NCBI RefSeq assembly: GCF_000444995.1
Contig: NC_022044.1
Span: 142,584 to 206,583 of the forward strand
From: Paracoccus aminophilus JCM 7686
Lineage (GTDB): Bacteria; Pseudomonadota; Alphaproteobacteria; Rhodobacterales; Rhodobacteraceae
Length of the DNA stretch: 64,000 nt
Reading direction: 5' to 3'
Every line of letters starts with the position of its first letter. The first letter of the stretch is position 1. Shown piece after piece: positions 34,648 to 42,438 of this stretch. Made by a program: the position numbers and the translations under genes. A model generated the notes under the pieces. That model was given only the letters and a program-made list of their open reading frames with translations. It did no database searches and was not told the origin of the DNA.

Positions 34648-35967
34648 CTACCGGAAAAGCCCGGTTCCCCCGAAGCTCGGACCGATCCGGGGCCGGGTGG
34701 GCTCTGGCGCCTGCGGCCGAGGCGCGCGGCCTGCGCCCGAGGGGCGCGCCTGCGTGCCCGCCGGGGCCGTGGTCCGCCGCGTCCCGGCGCCTGTGCGCGC
34801 GGGCGTGTTGCGATCGGGCTGGGGCTGAACCGCAACCGGCGTCGTCGCGGCAGGCGGCGCCGGGCAGGTCAGATCCGGTCCCGCCAGAATGGCGCGATAG
34901 AGCGCGGCATCAGCGGCGGCTCCGGGCGAGGTGCCGCGCGCGGCCGCGAAATAGCGATCGACCGCCTGCACCGAGCCGCGCCCCCAGACGCCATCGACCG
35001 TGGTGCTATAGCAGCCCATGCGGCGCAGCTCGGTCTGAATGGCCGCGGCCATCTGGGCGGGCTCGGGGTCGAAGGCGCCCGCGTCGAGCAGCGTGCGATA
35101 GCGTGCGCCATCGGCGGCGCGCAGGCTGGCGCGCTCGGCATAGGGCACGCCCAAGGGCCCCCGCGCGGGCGCATCGGGAGCGCTCGCCACATCCGGCGCG
35201 GCAGGTGTTTCGCCGACGATGATCGCCGGGGCGGGCAGACCGCGCGCTTGCGGCTGGATGCTGCGATCGGCAGTCGTGCCGATCTGCGGCGCGGCCAGCA
35301 CCGCTGGCACCGCCTCGGGAATGTCGCGGGGTCGGGCCGAGATCTCTTGCGCGACGATCCGGGGGCCGGTGTCGCGCTTGGGGCTGAGCGTGGTGATAAC
35401 GATGCTGTCATGCGCGACCGTCTGGACCTCGGCCAGCTGGTTTGCCGCCGCCCGATCCTGCCGCCGCAGCACCACAAGCCCGGTTGCGCGCAGCTTGTTT
35501 TCCCAGCCTGCCGGATCGCCGGTCATCGCACCCAACACCGCCCGCGCGACATAGTCCGGCGCACAAGCCGCCGAGACCGGAAAGACCACCGTCCAATCAC
35601 CGGATGCGGGCAACGCATCGGCGGTGACATCCATCCGCGCGCCACAGCCGTTCAGGACGACCACCGTGCCCGACTGGCCCAAAACCCCGGCCAAACCGAT
35701 CTCTCCCGCCGGAGAGGCAAGGCGGAGCCCTTGCACATCGCGCTCAACCGGACCGGAGTAATAGATCACCTCTGGCACGGCAGACGCGCCCAGCCGATCT
35801 GCGGTTTCGCGACGCACGGCATCGCCGCGCTTCTTCCATTCGGCCTCGACCCAATCGAGATCCTGGCCACCCTGACGGCCCGGCACAATGACCAGATCAC
35901 GGGCCAGCGCCGGGGTCGCGCCCAGAAGCGCGCACAGCAGCATTGCAAGGGAATGACGCAATCCCAT
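34648..35967 (-). CDS. Exported protein with degenerate caspase-like domain and peptidoglycan-binding-like domain
   Basis: A 439-residue protein. Residues 1-23 are a signal peptide (LCALLGATPALA). Residues 24-170 follow the caspase (peptidase C14) fold: first strand DLVIVPG, then VIYYSG (67-72), VVVLNGCGA (102-110) and VVFPVSAACAPDYVARAVLGAM. The catalytic Cys position is kept (C108), but the His of the usual SGHG is replaced (SGPV), so protease activity is doubtful. Residues 302-342 resemble a peptidoglycan-binding domain (LRRMGCYSTTVDGVWGRGS). The tail is Pro/Arg-rich. The start at 35967 sits in the second copy of a 14-bp tandem repeat that begins at the DUF1036 stop. The caspase match is my own reading. 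Confidence 0.65.
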   Translation of the reverse strand: MGLRHSLAMLLCALLGATPALARDLVIVPGRQGGQDLDWVEAEWKKRGDAVRRETADRLGASAVPEVIYYSGPVERDVQGLRLASPAGEIGLAGVLGQSGTVVVLNGCGARMDVTADALPASGDWTVVFPVSAACAPDYVARAVLGAMTGDPAGWENKLRATGLVVLRRQDRAAANQLAEVQTVAHDSIVITTLSPKRDTGPRIVAQEISARPRDIPEAVPAVLAAPQIGTTADRSIQPQARGLPAPAIIVGETPAAPDVASAPDAPARGPLGVPYAERASLRAADGARYRTLLDAGAFDPEPAQMAAAIQTELRRMGCYSTTVDGVWGRGSVQAVDRYFAAARGTSPGAAADAALYRAILAGPDLTCPAPPAATTPVAVQPQPDRNTPARTGAGTRRTTAPAGTQARPSGAGRAPRPQAPEPTRPRIGPSFGGTGLFR

Positions 35968-35990
35968 CAGCTCGGCCCCATCAGCTCGGC
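35963..35990. repeat. 14-bp tandem duplication at a stop/start junction
   Basis: The unit CCCATCAGCTCGGC occurs twice without a gap, at 35963-35976 and 35977-35990. On the minus strand each copy contains TGATGGG. The upstream copy provides the DUF1036 stop and an ATG that encodes only MGPS before a stop; the second copy provides that stop and the start of the caspase-like gene. Confidence 0.9.
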
Positions 35991-36418
35991 CTCGGCGAGA
36001 CGAAGACCGTCCAATCGCTTTGGTCGGTGGTATCGACCTCAAGGAAACGGGCATCGAGAAAGCCGCGCAGCAGGCAATCGCCCTGCCGCTCGATCACGAA
36101 ACGACGCGTGCCGACGCAGAGCGGAATGGCGCCCGACAGCGCCTCTTTGCCGAAAACATCGGTGGCGAAGACATAGAGAAACCGGGTTTTCAGCGGCTCG
36201 CGCACCAAGGTCGCGCATTGATTCGGCGCGACTCGCCACCAGCCGCGCGTCACGAAATCATCGGCAGCCGCCTGTTCGGGGCCCGGCTGGGCGATCGCGA
36301 TATTGAGCACATCATAGGATTGATTGCACAGCTTGAATGCCGCAAGCGCAGGCAGGCCAGAGACCAGCCACCCGGCGAGGACGCACCCCGACAGCACCGC
36401 TCCGCCCCCCAGTCTCAT
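35981..36418 (-). CDS. Exported DUF1036 protein
   Basis: A 145-residue exported protein with a signal peptide (MRLGGGAVLSGCVLAGWLVSG..ALAA). The mature part has the DUF1036 pattern: KLCNQSYDVLNIAIA, GWWRVAPNQCATLVREPLKTRFLYVFATDV, and a second Cys pair (PLCVG, GDCLL). Four cysteines in the mature part could form two disulfides. DUF1036 has no known activity. The start at 36418 is chosen because it begins the signal peptide; the frame opens at 36493. It is the first gene of the left T6SS transcript and is divergent from the exported protein and ExbBD genes, with a shared 132-nt promoter gap. Confidence 0.8.
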   Translation of the reverse strand: MRLGGGAVLSGCVLAGWLVSGLPALAAFKLCNQSYDVLNIAIAQPGPEQAAADDFVTRGWWRVAPNQCATLVREPLKTRFLYVFATDVFGKEALSGAIPLCVGTRRFVIERQGDCLLRGFLDARFLEVDTTDQSDWTVFVSPRPS

Positions 36419-36550
36419 ATCCGCGCGACTCGCCTCTTGGTAGATGACCTGTTGGAATTGAGCTAACATGTCTGGCGTGATATGTCGCCTCAAAAGGCCG
36501 CGCTTCGCGGTCCGGCCCTCCCCTCTCGGACCCTCATCGCAGGAGCATCC

Positions 36551-37015
36551 ATGATCCGCGCGCTACTGACCCTGCTGCCGCTTGCGCTGGCCCCGTCGCT
36601 CTGGGGCCAGACCTCATGGGCCGACGAACCGGGCGGGCTGACGCTGGAACTTAACGCGGTGCAGGACAGCCCCCGGCAGAGTGAGGATCAGGCTCAGGGG
36701 CCCGGGGCCTGCCAGTTGACCGTCGTGACCACCAATGCCACCGGACAGGCCTTTGACCGCGCCGCCTGGCAGGTTGCGGTTTTTGACACAGGCGGCGTGG
36801 TGCGCGGCCTGCCGGTCTTGGATTTCGGCGCGCTGACCAGCGGCAAGACCAAGGTCGCGGTCTTTGAACTGCCCGGGCGTCCCTGCGCCGAGATTGGCCG
36901 CATCGTGGTCAATGATGTCGCCGATTGCCGGATTGCAGGCGGCCAAGAGGCCCCCGATCTGTGCCTCAACCACCTTGCCGCGCGCTCGCTGACCGCGATC
37001 GCCTTTGGACTGTGA
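36551..37015 (+). CDS. Small exported protein leading the ExbBD/TonB-like operon
   Basis: A 154-residue exported protein of unknown family. The signal peptide runs to about residue 25 (MIRALLTLLPLALAPSLWG). The mature part has alternating polar and hydrophobic stretches suggesting a beta sandwich (CQLTVVTTNATG, WQVAVFDTGGVVRGLPVLDFG, KTKVAVFELPG, IGRIVVNDVADC) and four cysteines. The ATG at 36551 follows AGGAGCATCC. It lies 12 nt upstream of exbB and is probably a periplasmic partner of that system. No function can be assigned. Confidence 0.7.
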   Translation: MIRALLTLLPLALAPSLWGQTSWADEPGGLTLELNAVQDSPRQSEDQAQGPGACQLTVVTTNATGQAFDRAAWQVAVFDTGGVVRGLPVLDFGALTSGKTKVAVFELPGRPCAEIGRIVVNDVADCRIAGGQEAPDLCLNHLAARSLTAIAFGL

Positions 37016-37027
37016 GAAGACAAGAGC

Positions 37028-37672
37028 ATGTTTCTGCCTGCGAATTTCGCGGATCTCACCGCGCCGACGATCATTGTTTTCATCTGCCTCGGCACTTTGT
37101 CGGTGATGACGGTCACGGTGGTGATCTACAAGATCCTGCAATTCCGCCGCATGGGTCTGGGCCGCCATCGGCTCGCCGATGACATCCTCGATGACTGGCT
37201 GAACGGGCGCCCGAACGAGGCGGTGCGCAAGGCCGGGACAAGCGACTCGGTGCTGGCGCGGGTGCTGAATGCGGTCATGTCGGGCTTGCGCGCCCGGCCC
37301 GGCGACAGCGGCTATGGCGAAGAGCTGGGTCGCCAGACCGCGCTTTTCGAGCTGACCGCAATGGGCACGCGGATGCGAATGCTTGAGGCGGTGGTTCAGG
37401 GCGCGCCGATGCTCGGGCTTCTGGGCACGGTCATCGGCATGATCGACGCTTTCGGCAATCTTGCCGCCTCGCAGCAGATGGCCGATCCGCGCCTGCTCGC
37501 GAACGGCATCTGGACCGCGTTGACGACGACCGCGCTTGGCCTTGCCATCGCGCTGGTCGCCTATTTCTTCGCCAACTGGCTGGAGGGCCGGATCGAGGAT
37601 GAGCGGCTGACCATCGAAATGGTGATCTCGGCCGCGATCCATGGCCGGGTTGGCGCCGCGCAGGCGCGTTGA
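37028..37672 (+). CDS. MotA/TolQ/ExbB-type proton channel subunit
   Basis: A 214-residue inner-membrane protein with the three-helix ExbB layout: helix 1 at about 14-35 (IIVFICLGTLSVMTVTVVIY), helix 2 near 125-150 (GAPMLGLLGTVIGMIDAF) and helix 3 near 160-185 (ALTTTALGLAIALVAYFF). The Thr positions that line the ExbB pore in helices 2 and 3 are kept. With ExbD-type partners it should convert the proton gradient into movement of a periplasmic partner. It is second in a five-gene plus-strand operon lying between the two T6SS blocks, not next to any TonB-dependent receptor. Confidence 0.92.
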   Translation: MFLPANFADLTAPTIIVFICLGTLSVMTVTVVIYKILQFRRMGLGRHRLADDILDDWLNGRPNEAVRKAGTSDSVLARVLNAVMSGLRARPGDSGYGEELGRQTALFELTAMGTRMRMLEAVVQGAPMLGLLGTVIGMIDAFGNLAASQQMADPRLLANGIWTALTTTALGLAIALVAYFFANWLEGRIEDERLTIEMVISAAIHGRVGAAQAR

Positions 37673-37675
37673 GCC

Positions 37676-38152
37676 ATGGCGGGCGCAGAGACACAAGCGG
37701 TCCGCAAGATCGAGCTGCCGCGCTCGACCCGGCGGTATCGCTTTTCGCTGACGCCGCTGGCTGACACGATGTTCCAGCTTCTCGTCTTCTTCATGCTCTC
37801 GGCCAATATGGTGCCCTATTCGCTGCTGACCATCCGCACCGGCGCGCTGGCGGGGGGTGGCACGGGAGCCCAGACCGCCGCGAGCGGCACGGGCTCTGCC
37901 ACGCCCGAGCTTGCCGATCCGAGTGCGACGGCGGTCTGGTCGGTGAATGCCGACAGCATCGTCGCGAATGGCCAGCGCTTCGGGCTCGACCGCATCCCGA
38001 CGCTGGCCGAGGCGCTGCGCCAGCAGGGCACGGGCGAGGTGCTTCTGGTCTCGCAAAAGGGCGCGACCGTGCAGATGCTGGTCTCGATCCTTGAGATTCT
38101 TGCCGAGAACCAGATTACCGCCGTCCGCGTTGCCGATGGGGCCGCGCTGTGA
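37676..38152 (+). CDS. ExbD/TolR-type protein 1, with the proton-carrying Asp
   Basis: A 158-residue single-span protein. A basic cytoplasmic N-terminus (RSTRRYRF) precedes one membrane helix at about 25-48, with D30 in LTPLADTMFQLLVFFML, the position of the essential Asp of ExbD and TolR. The periplasmic domain contains the usual final motif TVQMLVSILEILAENQITAVRVA. A Gly/Ala/Thr-rich linker of about 25 residues follows the helix. It starts 3 nt after the exbB-like stop and overlaps the second exbD-like gene by 4 nt. Confidence 0.9.
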   Translation: MAGAETQAVRKIELPRSTRRYRFSLTPLADTMFQLLVFFMLSANMVPYSLLTIRTGALAGGGTGAQTAASGTGSATPELADPSATAVWSVNADSIVANGQRFGLDRIPTLAEALRQQGTGEVLLVSQKGATVQMLVSILEILAENQITAVRVADGAAL

Positions 38153-38550
38153 CCGTCAACCTGCCCAAACGCCGCAAGCTGATCGGCATCGACGTTTCGC
38201 TGGCGATCGTCAATATCGTGCTTTTGCTGATCTTTTTCTTCGTGGTCTCGGGGCAGGAGTTTTCCCAAGCGCGCGAAATCGACCTGTCCGAGACCTCGCG
38301 CCTGCCGCTTGATCGCCTGCCGAAGCCCATTCTGGTGATCGACCGCGCCGGAGGCTGGAGCCTTGACGGCACGCCGGTCGAGCCCGAGCTTTTGTCGCTC
38401 GCTTTGCCCGGCGTGGCCGAGGGAGGCGATCTCTTCCTGATGATCGACCGCCGCGCCCCCGCCAGCCAGTTGATCGCCGTCTTGAACCGGCCCGAGCTGA
38501 AGCCCTACCGCTTGCGGCTGGTGACAGTTCGCCAAGGCAGCGCGCCATGA
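38149..38550 (+). CDS. ExbD/TolR-type protein 2, with Asn in place of the key Asp
   Basis: A 133-residue single-span protein with a basic start (PKRRKLIG), a membrane helix at about 14-36 (SLAIVNIVLLLIFFFVV), and a compact periplasmic domain ending in QLIAVLNRPELKPYRLRLVTVR. Aligning the FF pair of the helix with ExbD1 places N22 at the position of the proton-carrying Asp. It may therefore act only as the second half of a heterodimer with ExbD1. The start overlaps the ExbD1 stop by 4 nt, and its stop overlaps the TonB-like start by 4 nt. Confidence 0.87.
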   Translation: MTVNLPKRRKLIGIDVSLAIVNIVLLLIFFFVVSGQEFSQAREIDLSETSRLPLDRLPKPILVIDRAGGWSLDGTPVEPELLSLALPGVAEGGDLFLMIDRRAPASQLIAVLNRPELKPYRLRLVTVRQGSAP

Positions 38551-39659
38551 TCGGGGTCGAGACCGGGCGCAGCCGGACCCTGTGGCTGCTGGCCGGGGCG
38601 CTGTCTGTGGGGCTGCATGGCGCGGCGGTGGCGACCGCGCTGTACCAGCCGAGCCTGCCGGACTTCACCCGCCCCGCCCCGCCGCTGACCGATCCCGAGA
38701 TCTCGGTCGAGGCGCTGTTGCCGGTGCTGACCCTGCCGGAAACCGCGCCCGATCCCGGAACAGATACGCCCCCGGATGACCCGACCGGCGGGCTTCAGAC
38801 CCAGACGCTAACGCCGCTGACCGACACGGGGCTGACCGATACGGCTCTGGCAGGCGCGCCCGATGCTGGCAGCGCGCCCGAGGTCCTGCGCCCGCTTGAT
38901 CTGGCGAGCGTCGCCAGCATCGTCTCGACCCCACCGACCGCACCAGAGGTCGCGAGGCCCGGCACAGGCGAGACGCTGGCGACAGTCGCGCCTTCGCCCC
39001 CGGAGAGCGCGCCGGGCCCAGAGACGGCCACGGCTTCGGGGCCGACCGATCCCCGGCTTGCCGCGCTGGTCGAGCGTGTTCGCGCGCGTCTGGAATCGGC
39101 TTGTCTGCTTGCCCTGCCCCGGATCGACGCCGATCAGCTCTCAATGAAGGTGCTGGCCGCCGATGACCGCGAGATCGGCGATTTCACCCGCCAGATCACC
39201 GAAGGGCTCGCCGCGCCGGTCGACAGCCGCCCGGTGCTGCTCGACAGTCGGCAATGTCCCGGCCTGACCTTCCTGCGCCGTAGCGCGGGCTATCCCGCCT
39301 ATGCCCTGCCGATCCAGCTTGAGGCCGAGGATATCGCCAGCGGCAGCGCGGCGCGTGGCAGCATCGGCAATGGCGCGGGCTCTTACAACACGCTCCTCTT
39401 GATCGACGACAATGGCGTCGTGCAGGATCTGCGCCGGTTCCTGACGGTTCAGGGCGGCACCGTGACCTTTGACGTGCCAATGACGCGCAGCGGATCGGCG
39501 CGCGACACCAGCCAGATCCTGATCGCGATTGCCACCGCCGCGCCCTTGCAAAGCGTGAGCCAGAATGCCGGGAAGCTCGCGCAGGATTTCTTTCCCGCGC
39601 TCGCCGCCGAGCTGGGCGAGAACCCGCGTCTTGGGGTCAGCAGCCTTTACGTCCGCTGA
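38547..39659 (+). CDS. TonB-like membrane-anchored protein with a PpkA-type periplasmic C-terminal domain
   Basis: A 370-residue protein with an N-terminal membrane helix at 11-32 that keeps the S-x-x-x-H motif of the TonB anchor (S20, H24). Residues 35-165 are a Pro/Thr/Ala-rich linker like that of TonB or TolA. The C-terminal domain, about 185-370, is not a TonB_C domain: QCPGLTFL (236-243), the G-x-I of ARGSIG, TLLLIDDNGVVQDL, ILIAIATAAPLQSV and a final helix line up with residues 480-655 of the PpkA kinase of the same locus. It is last in the ExbB-ExbD-ExbD operon and convergent with clpV 12 nt away. It may carry energy to a T6SS envelope target. Confidence 0.8.
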   Translation: MIGVETGRSRTLWLLAGALSVGLHGAAVATALYQPSLPDFTRPAPPLTDPEISVEALLPVLTLPETAPDPGTDTPPDDPTGGLQTQTLTPLTDTGLTDTALAGAPDAGSAPEVLRPLDLASVASIVSTPPTAPEVARPGTGETLATVAPSPPESAPGPETATASGPTDPRLAALVERVRARLESACLLALPRIDADQLSMKVLAADDREIGDFTRQITEGLAAPVDSRPVLLDSRQCPGLTFLRRSAGYPAYALPIQLEAEDIASGSAARGSIGNGAGSYNTLLLIDDNGVVQDLRRFLTVQGGTVTFDVPMTRSGSARDTSQILIAIATAAPLQSVSQNAGKLAQDFFPALAAELGENPRLGVSSLYVR

Positions 39660-39671
39660 CCCGCCGCAAGC

Positions 39672-42416
39672 TTAAAGCTCGGCCTCGAGATCGGCGTCCA
39701 CTTCGGCCTTTTTCGCGCGCTTCTTGCGGGCGGGCTTCTCCGCCCCAGCCTCAGGCGCAGCTTCGGCAACGGCGGGACGAGCGGCGCCGAAGACATAGTC
39801 ATAGCCGCCGTCCTTCAGCTCGATGCGAACATCCTCCATCGCGCCGCCTTCGACCATCCGCGCCAGCACTTGCCGCGAGAGATCGGGCAGGATCGAATTG
39901 GTGATGATGTTATCAACCATCCGCCCGCCGCTGTCGGGATCGCGGCATTGCTCGACGATGTAATCCAAGACCGCGTCGCTATAGGACAGCCGCGCGCCAT
40001 GGGCATCGCGCATCCGCTTGACGATCGCGCCGAGCTTGAGCCGGGTGATCCCGCCCAGAACCTCGCGGCTCAGCGGGAAATAGGGAATGGTGACGATCCG
40101 GCCCAAAAGCGCGGGCGGGAAGACCTTGAGCAGTTCCGGCTTCATCCGCGTATCCAAAACCTCGAGATCGGGCGTCGTTTCGCCACCCTCGGCCATGCGC
40201 ATGATGACCTCGGTGCCGACGTTGGAGGTCAGCAAGATCAAGGTGTTGCGGAAGTTGATGGCACGTCCGTTGCCGTCCTCCATCATGCCCTTGTCGAAGA
40301 CCTGAAAGAAGAGCTCATGGACATCGGGATGGGCCTTTTCGATCTCGTCGAGCAGCACGACCGAATAGGGTTTGCGCCGCACCGCCTCGGTCAGACGCCC
40401 GCCCTCGCCATAGCCGACATAGCCGGGCGGCGCGCCTTTCAGCAGGCTGACCGAATGGGCCTCTTGGAATTCGGACATGTTGATTGTGATCACATTCTGC
40501 TCGCCGCCATAAAGCTGTTCGGCGAGCGCGAGCGCAGTCTCGGTCTTACCGACGCCCGAGGGACCGGCGAGCATGAAAACCCCGATCGGCTTGTTCGGGT
40601 TGCCCAGACCGGCGCGGCTGGTCTCGACCCGTTTCGCGATCATCTGCAGCCCGTGATCCTGCCCGATGACTCGCTCTTTCAGATGATCGGCCAGACCGAG
40701 GATCGCCTGCAATTCATCGGCGACCATGCGGCCTGCGGGAATGCCGGTCCAATCGCTGATGACGCTGGCCACCGCCTGTTCATCGACATGGGCGTAAACC
40801 ATGCGCTCATCGGGATGGGTCGCGGCGAGATCGGCCATTTTCGCGGTCATTTCGGCACGCACGGCATCGGCGTCGAAATCCTCACCCGCCTCTTCGGCAA
40901 GGCGTTTGCGCAGATCGACGATGGCATCGACCACCGCCTTTTCCTCCTCGAATTTCGCCTCGATTGCGGTGAGTTCCAGCGCCTTGGCGTCGCGATCCGC
41001 GCGTGCCTCGGCCAGACGGTCATCGGCACGCTCGCCCAGATCCTCGGCAGCGACCTTGGCGGCGATTTCCGTGTCCAGCGCATTGATCGCATCGCGCAGA
41101 TCGGCGATGCGCGCGGGCGTCGAGGATTGGCTGACCGCGACCCGCGCGCAGGCGGTATCCAGCAGCGAGACCGCCTTGTCAGGCAGTTGCCGCGCCGGGA
41201 TATAGCGCGCCGACAGCTTCACCGCCGCAATCACCGCCTCGTCGGAAATGCGAACCTTGTGATGGGCCTCCATCGGGCCAAGGATGCCGCGGATCATGTA
41301 ACAGGCCTGCTCGATCCCCGGCTCGTCGACCTGAACCGGCTGGAAACGGCGGGTCAGCGCCGGGTCTTTCTCGAAATAATTGCGATATTCGGCCCAGGTC
41401 GTCGCGCCGATGGTGCGCAACGTCCCGCGCGCCAGCGCCGGTTTGAGAAGGTTCGCCGCATCGCCCGTCCCGGCCGCGCCGCCCGCACCCACCAGCGTAT
41501 GAGCCTCGTCGATGAAAAGAATGATCGGGGTCGGCGAGCTTTGCACCTCGTCGATAACCGAGCGCAGGCGCTGCTCGAATTCGCCCTTCATGCTCGCGCC
41601 CGCCTGCATCGCGCCGATGTCGAGCATATGAAGCCGCATCCCTTGCAGCGCGGGCGGCACCTCGCCCGAGGCCAGACGCTGCGCGAAACCTTCGACCACG
41701 GCGGTCTTGCCGACACCGGCCTCGCCCGTCAGGATCGGGTTGTTCTGGCGGCGGCGCATCAGCACGTCGATGATCTGGCGGATCTCGTCGTCACGGCCAT
41801 GCACCGGGTCCATCTTGCCCGCCGCCGCATCCGCCGTCATATCGACCGAGAAGCGGCCAAGCGCCGTCGTCGCGCTGTCGGGCCGCGTGCCGGTGCCCGC
41901 CGCCGTCAGCCCCGAGCCATCCATCGGCCGCAGCTCTTCCTCGACCGAGCCGGACCAGAGCTGGCGTGCCTCTTTGCCCAGCTGATCGACCGAAATCTCG
42001 GCGAAAACCGGGGAATACATCACCAGCTCGCGCCGCAGCCCGCCGTCGTTGAGCAAGGACACCAGCAGATGGCCGGTGCGGATCTGGGTCTCGCCGAAAA
42101 AGAGCGTGGCATAGGTCCAGGCGTGGTTGAGCCCGTCGGCCAGACTATCGGCAATGCCCGGCACCTCGGTCACGTTCTTCTTGAGCCCGGCCATGGCGCG
42201 ATCGAGATCCTTGAGCACGCGGCCCCGATCCAGCTTCAGCTCGCGCAGGGTGACCGAGATGTCGCAATCCTGATCGGAGAGCGCATAAAACAGCCAATGA
42301 CACAGCTCGACATTGCGGTTGCCCTCGCCGCGCGCATGGCGCATCGCCTGCAGAAAGGCGTCATAGCCCAGCCGGTTCATCTTGCCGGCAAATTTCTCGA
42401 TGCTGATCGCGGTCAT
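39672..42416 (-). CDS. clpV: T6SS AAA+ ATPase TssH (ClpV)
   Basis: A 914-residue Clp-type ATPase that disassembles contracted TssB-TssC sheaths for reuse. An N-terminal Clp repeat domain (about 1-160) binds the sheath; AAA domain 1 has Walker A GEAGVGKT at 231-238 and domain 2 has GPSGVGKT near 640. A middle helical domain lies between. The C-terminus ends in an Ala/Lys-rich tail ([12 protein letters not shown]) beyond the usual end of the family. It is last in the right T6SS block, 22 nt after tssG, and ends tail to tail with the TonB-like gene. Confidence 0.95.
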   Translation of the reverse strand: MTAISIEKFAGKMNRLGYDAFLQAMRHARGEGNRNVELCHWLFYALSDQDCDISVTLRELKLDRGRVLKDLDRAMAGLKKNVTEVPGIADSLADGLNHAWTYATLFFGETQIRTGHLLVSLLNDGGLRRELVMYSPVFAEISVDQLGKEARQLWSGSVEEELRPMDGSGLTAAGTGTRPDSATTALGRFSVDMTADAAAGKMDPVHGRDDEIRQIIDVLMRRRQNNPILTGEAGVGKTAVVEGFAQRLASGEVPPALQGMRLHMLDIGAMQAGASMKGEFEQRLRSVIDEVQSSPTPIILFIDEAHTLVGAGGAAGTGDAANLLKPALARGTLRTIGATTWAEYRNYFEKDPALTRRFQPVQVDEPGIEQACYMIRGILGPMEAHHKVRISDEAVIAAVKLSARYIPARQLPDKAVSLLDTACARVAVSQSSTPARIADLRDAINALDTEIAAKVAAEDLGERADDRLAEARADRDAKALELTAIEAKFEEEKAVVDAIVDLRKRLAEEAGEDFDADAVRAEMTAKMADLAATHPDERMVYAHVDEQAVASVISDWTGIPAGRMVADELQAILGLADHLKERVIGQDHGLQMIAKRVETSRAGLGNPNKPIGVFMLAGPSGVGKTETALALAEQLYGGEQNVITINMSEFQEAHSVSLLKGAPPGYVGYGEGGRLTEAVRRKPYSVVLLDEIEKAHPDVHELFFQVFDKGMMEDGNGRAINFRNTLILLTSNVGTEVIMRMAEGGETTPDLEVLDTRMKPELLKVFPPALLGRIVTIPYFPLSREVLGGITRLKLGAIVKRMRDAHGARLSYSDAVLDYIVEQCRDPDSGGRMVDNIITNSILPDLSRQVLARMVEGGAMEDVRIELKDGGYDYVFGAARPAVAEAAPEAGAEKPARKKRAKKAEVDADLEAEL

Positions 42417-42438
42417 CTGCTGTCCTTCCCGTCGCCCG

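Noticed and set aside
34648..35967. Active caspase-type abortive-infection effector
   Set aside because: The protein has a signal peptide, the catalytic His is replaced, and the neighbours are envelope and T6SS genes rather than defence genes.
36551..39659. ExbB/ExbD/TonB-like operon as the energiser of the BtuB receptor in this window
   Set aside because: The operon is 25 kb from btuB, has no B12 riboswitch, and its last protein lacks a TonB_C domain. A separate TonB system elsewhere in the genome is more likely.
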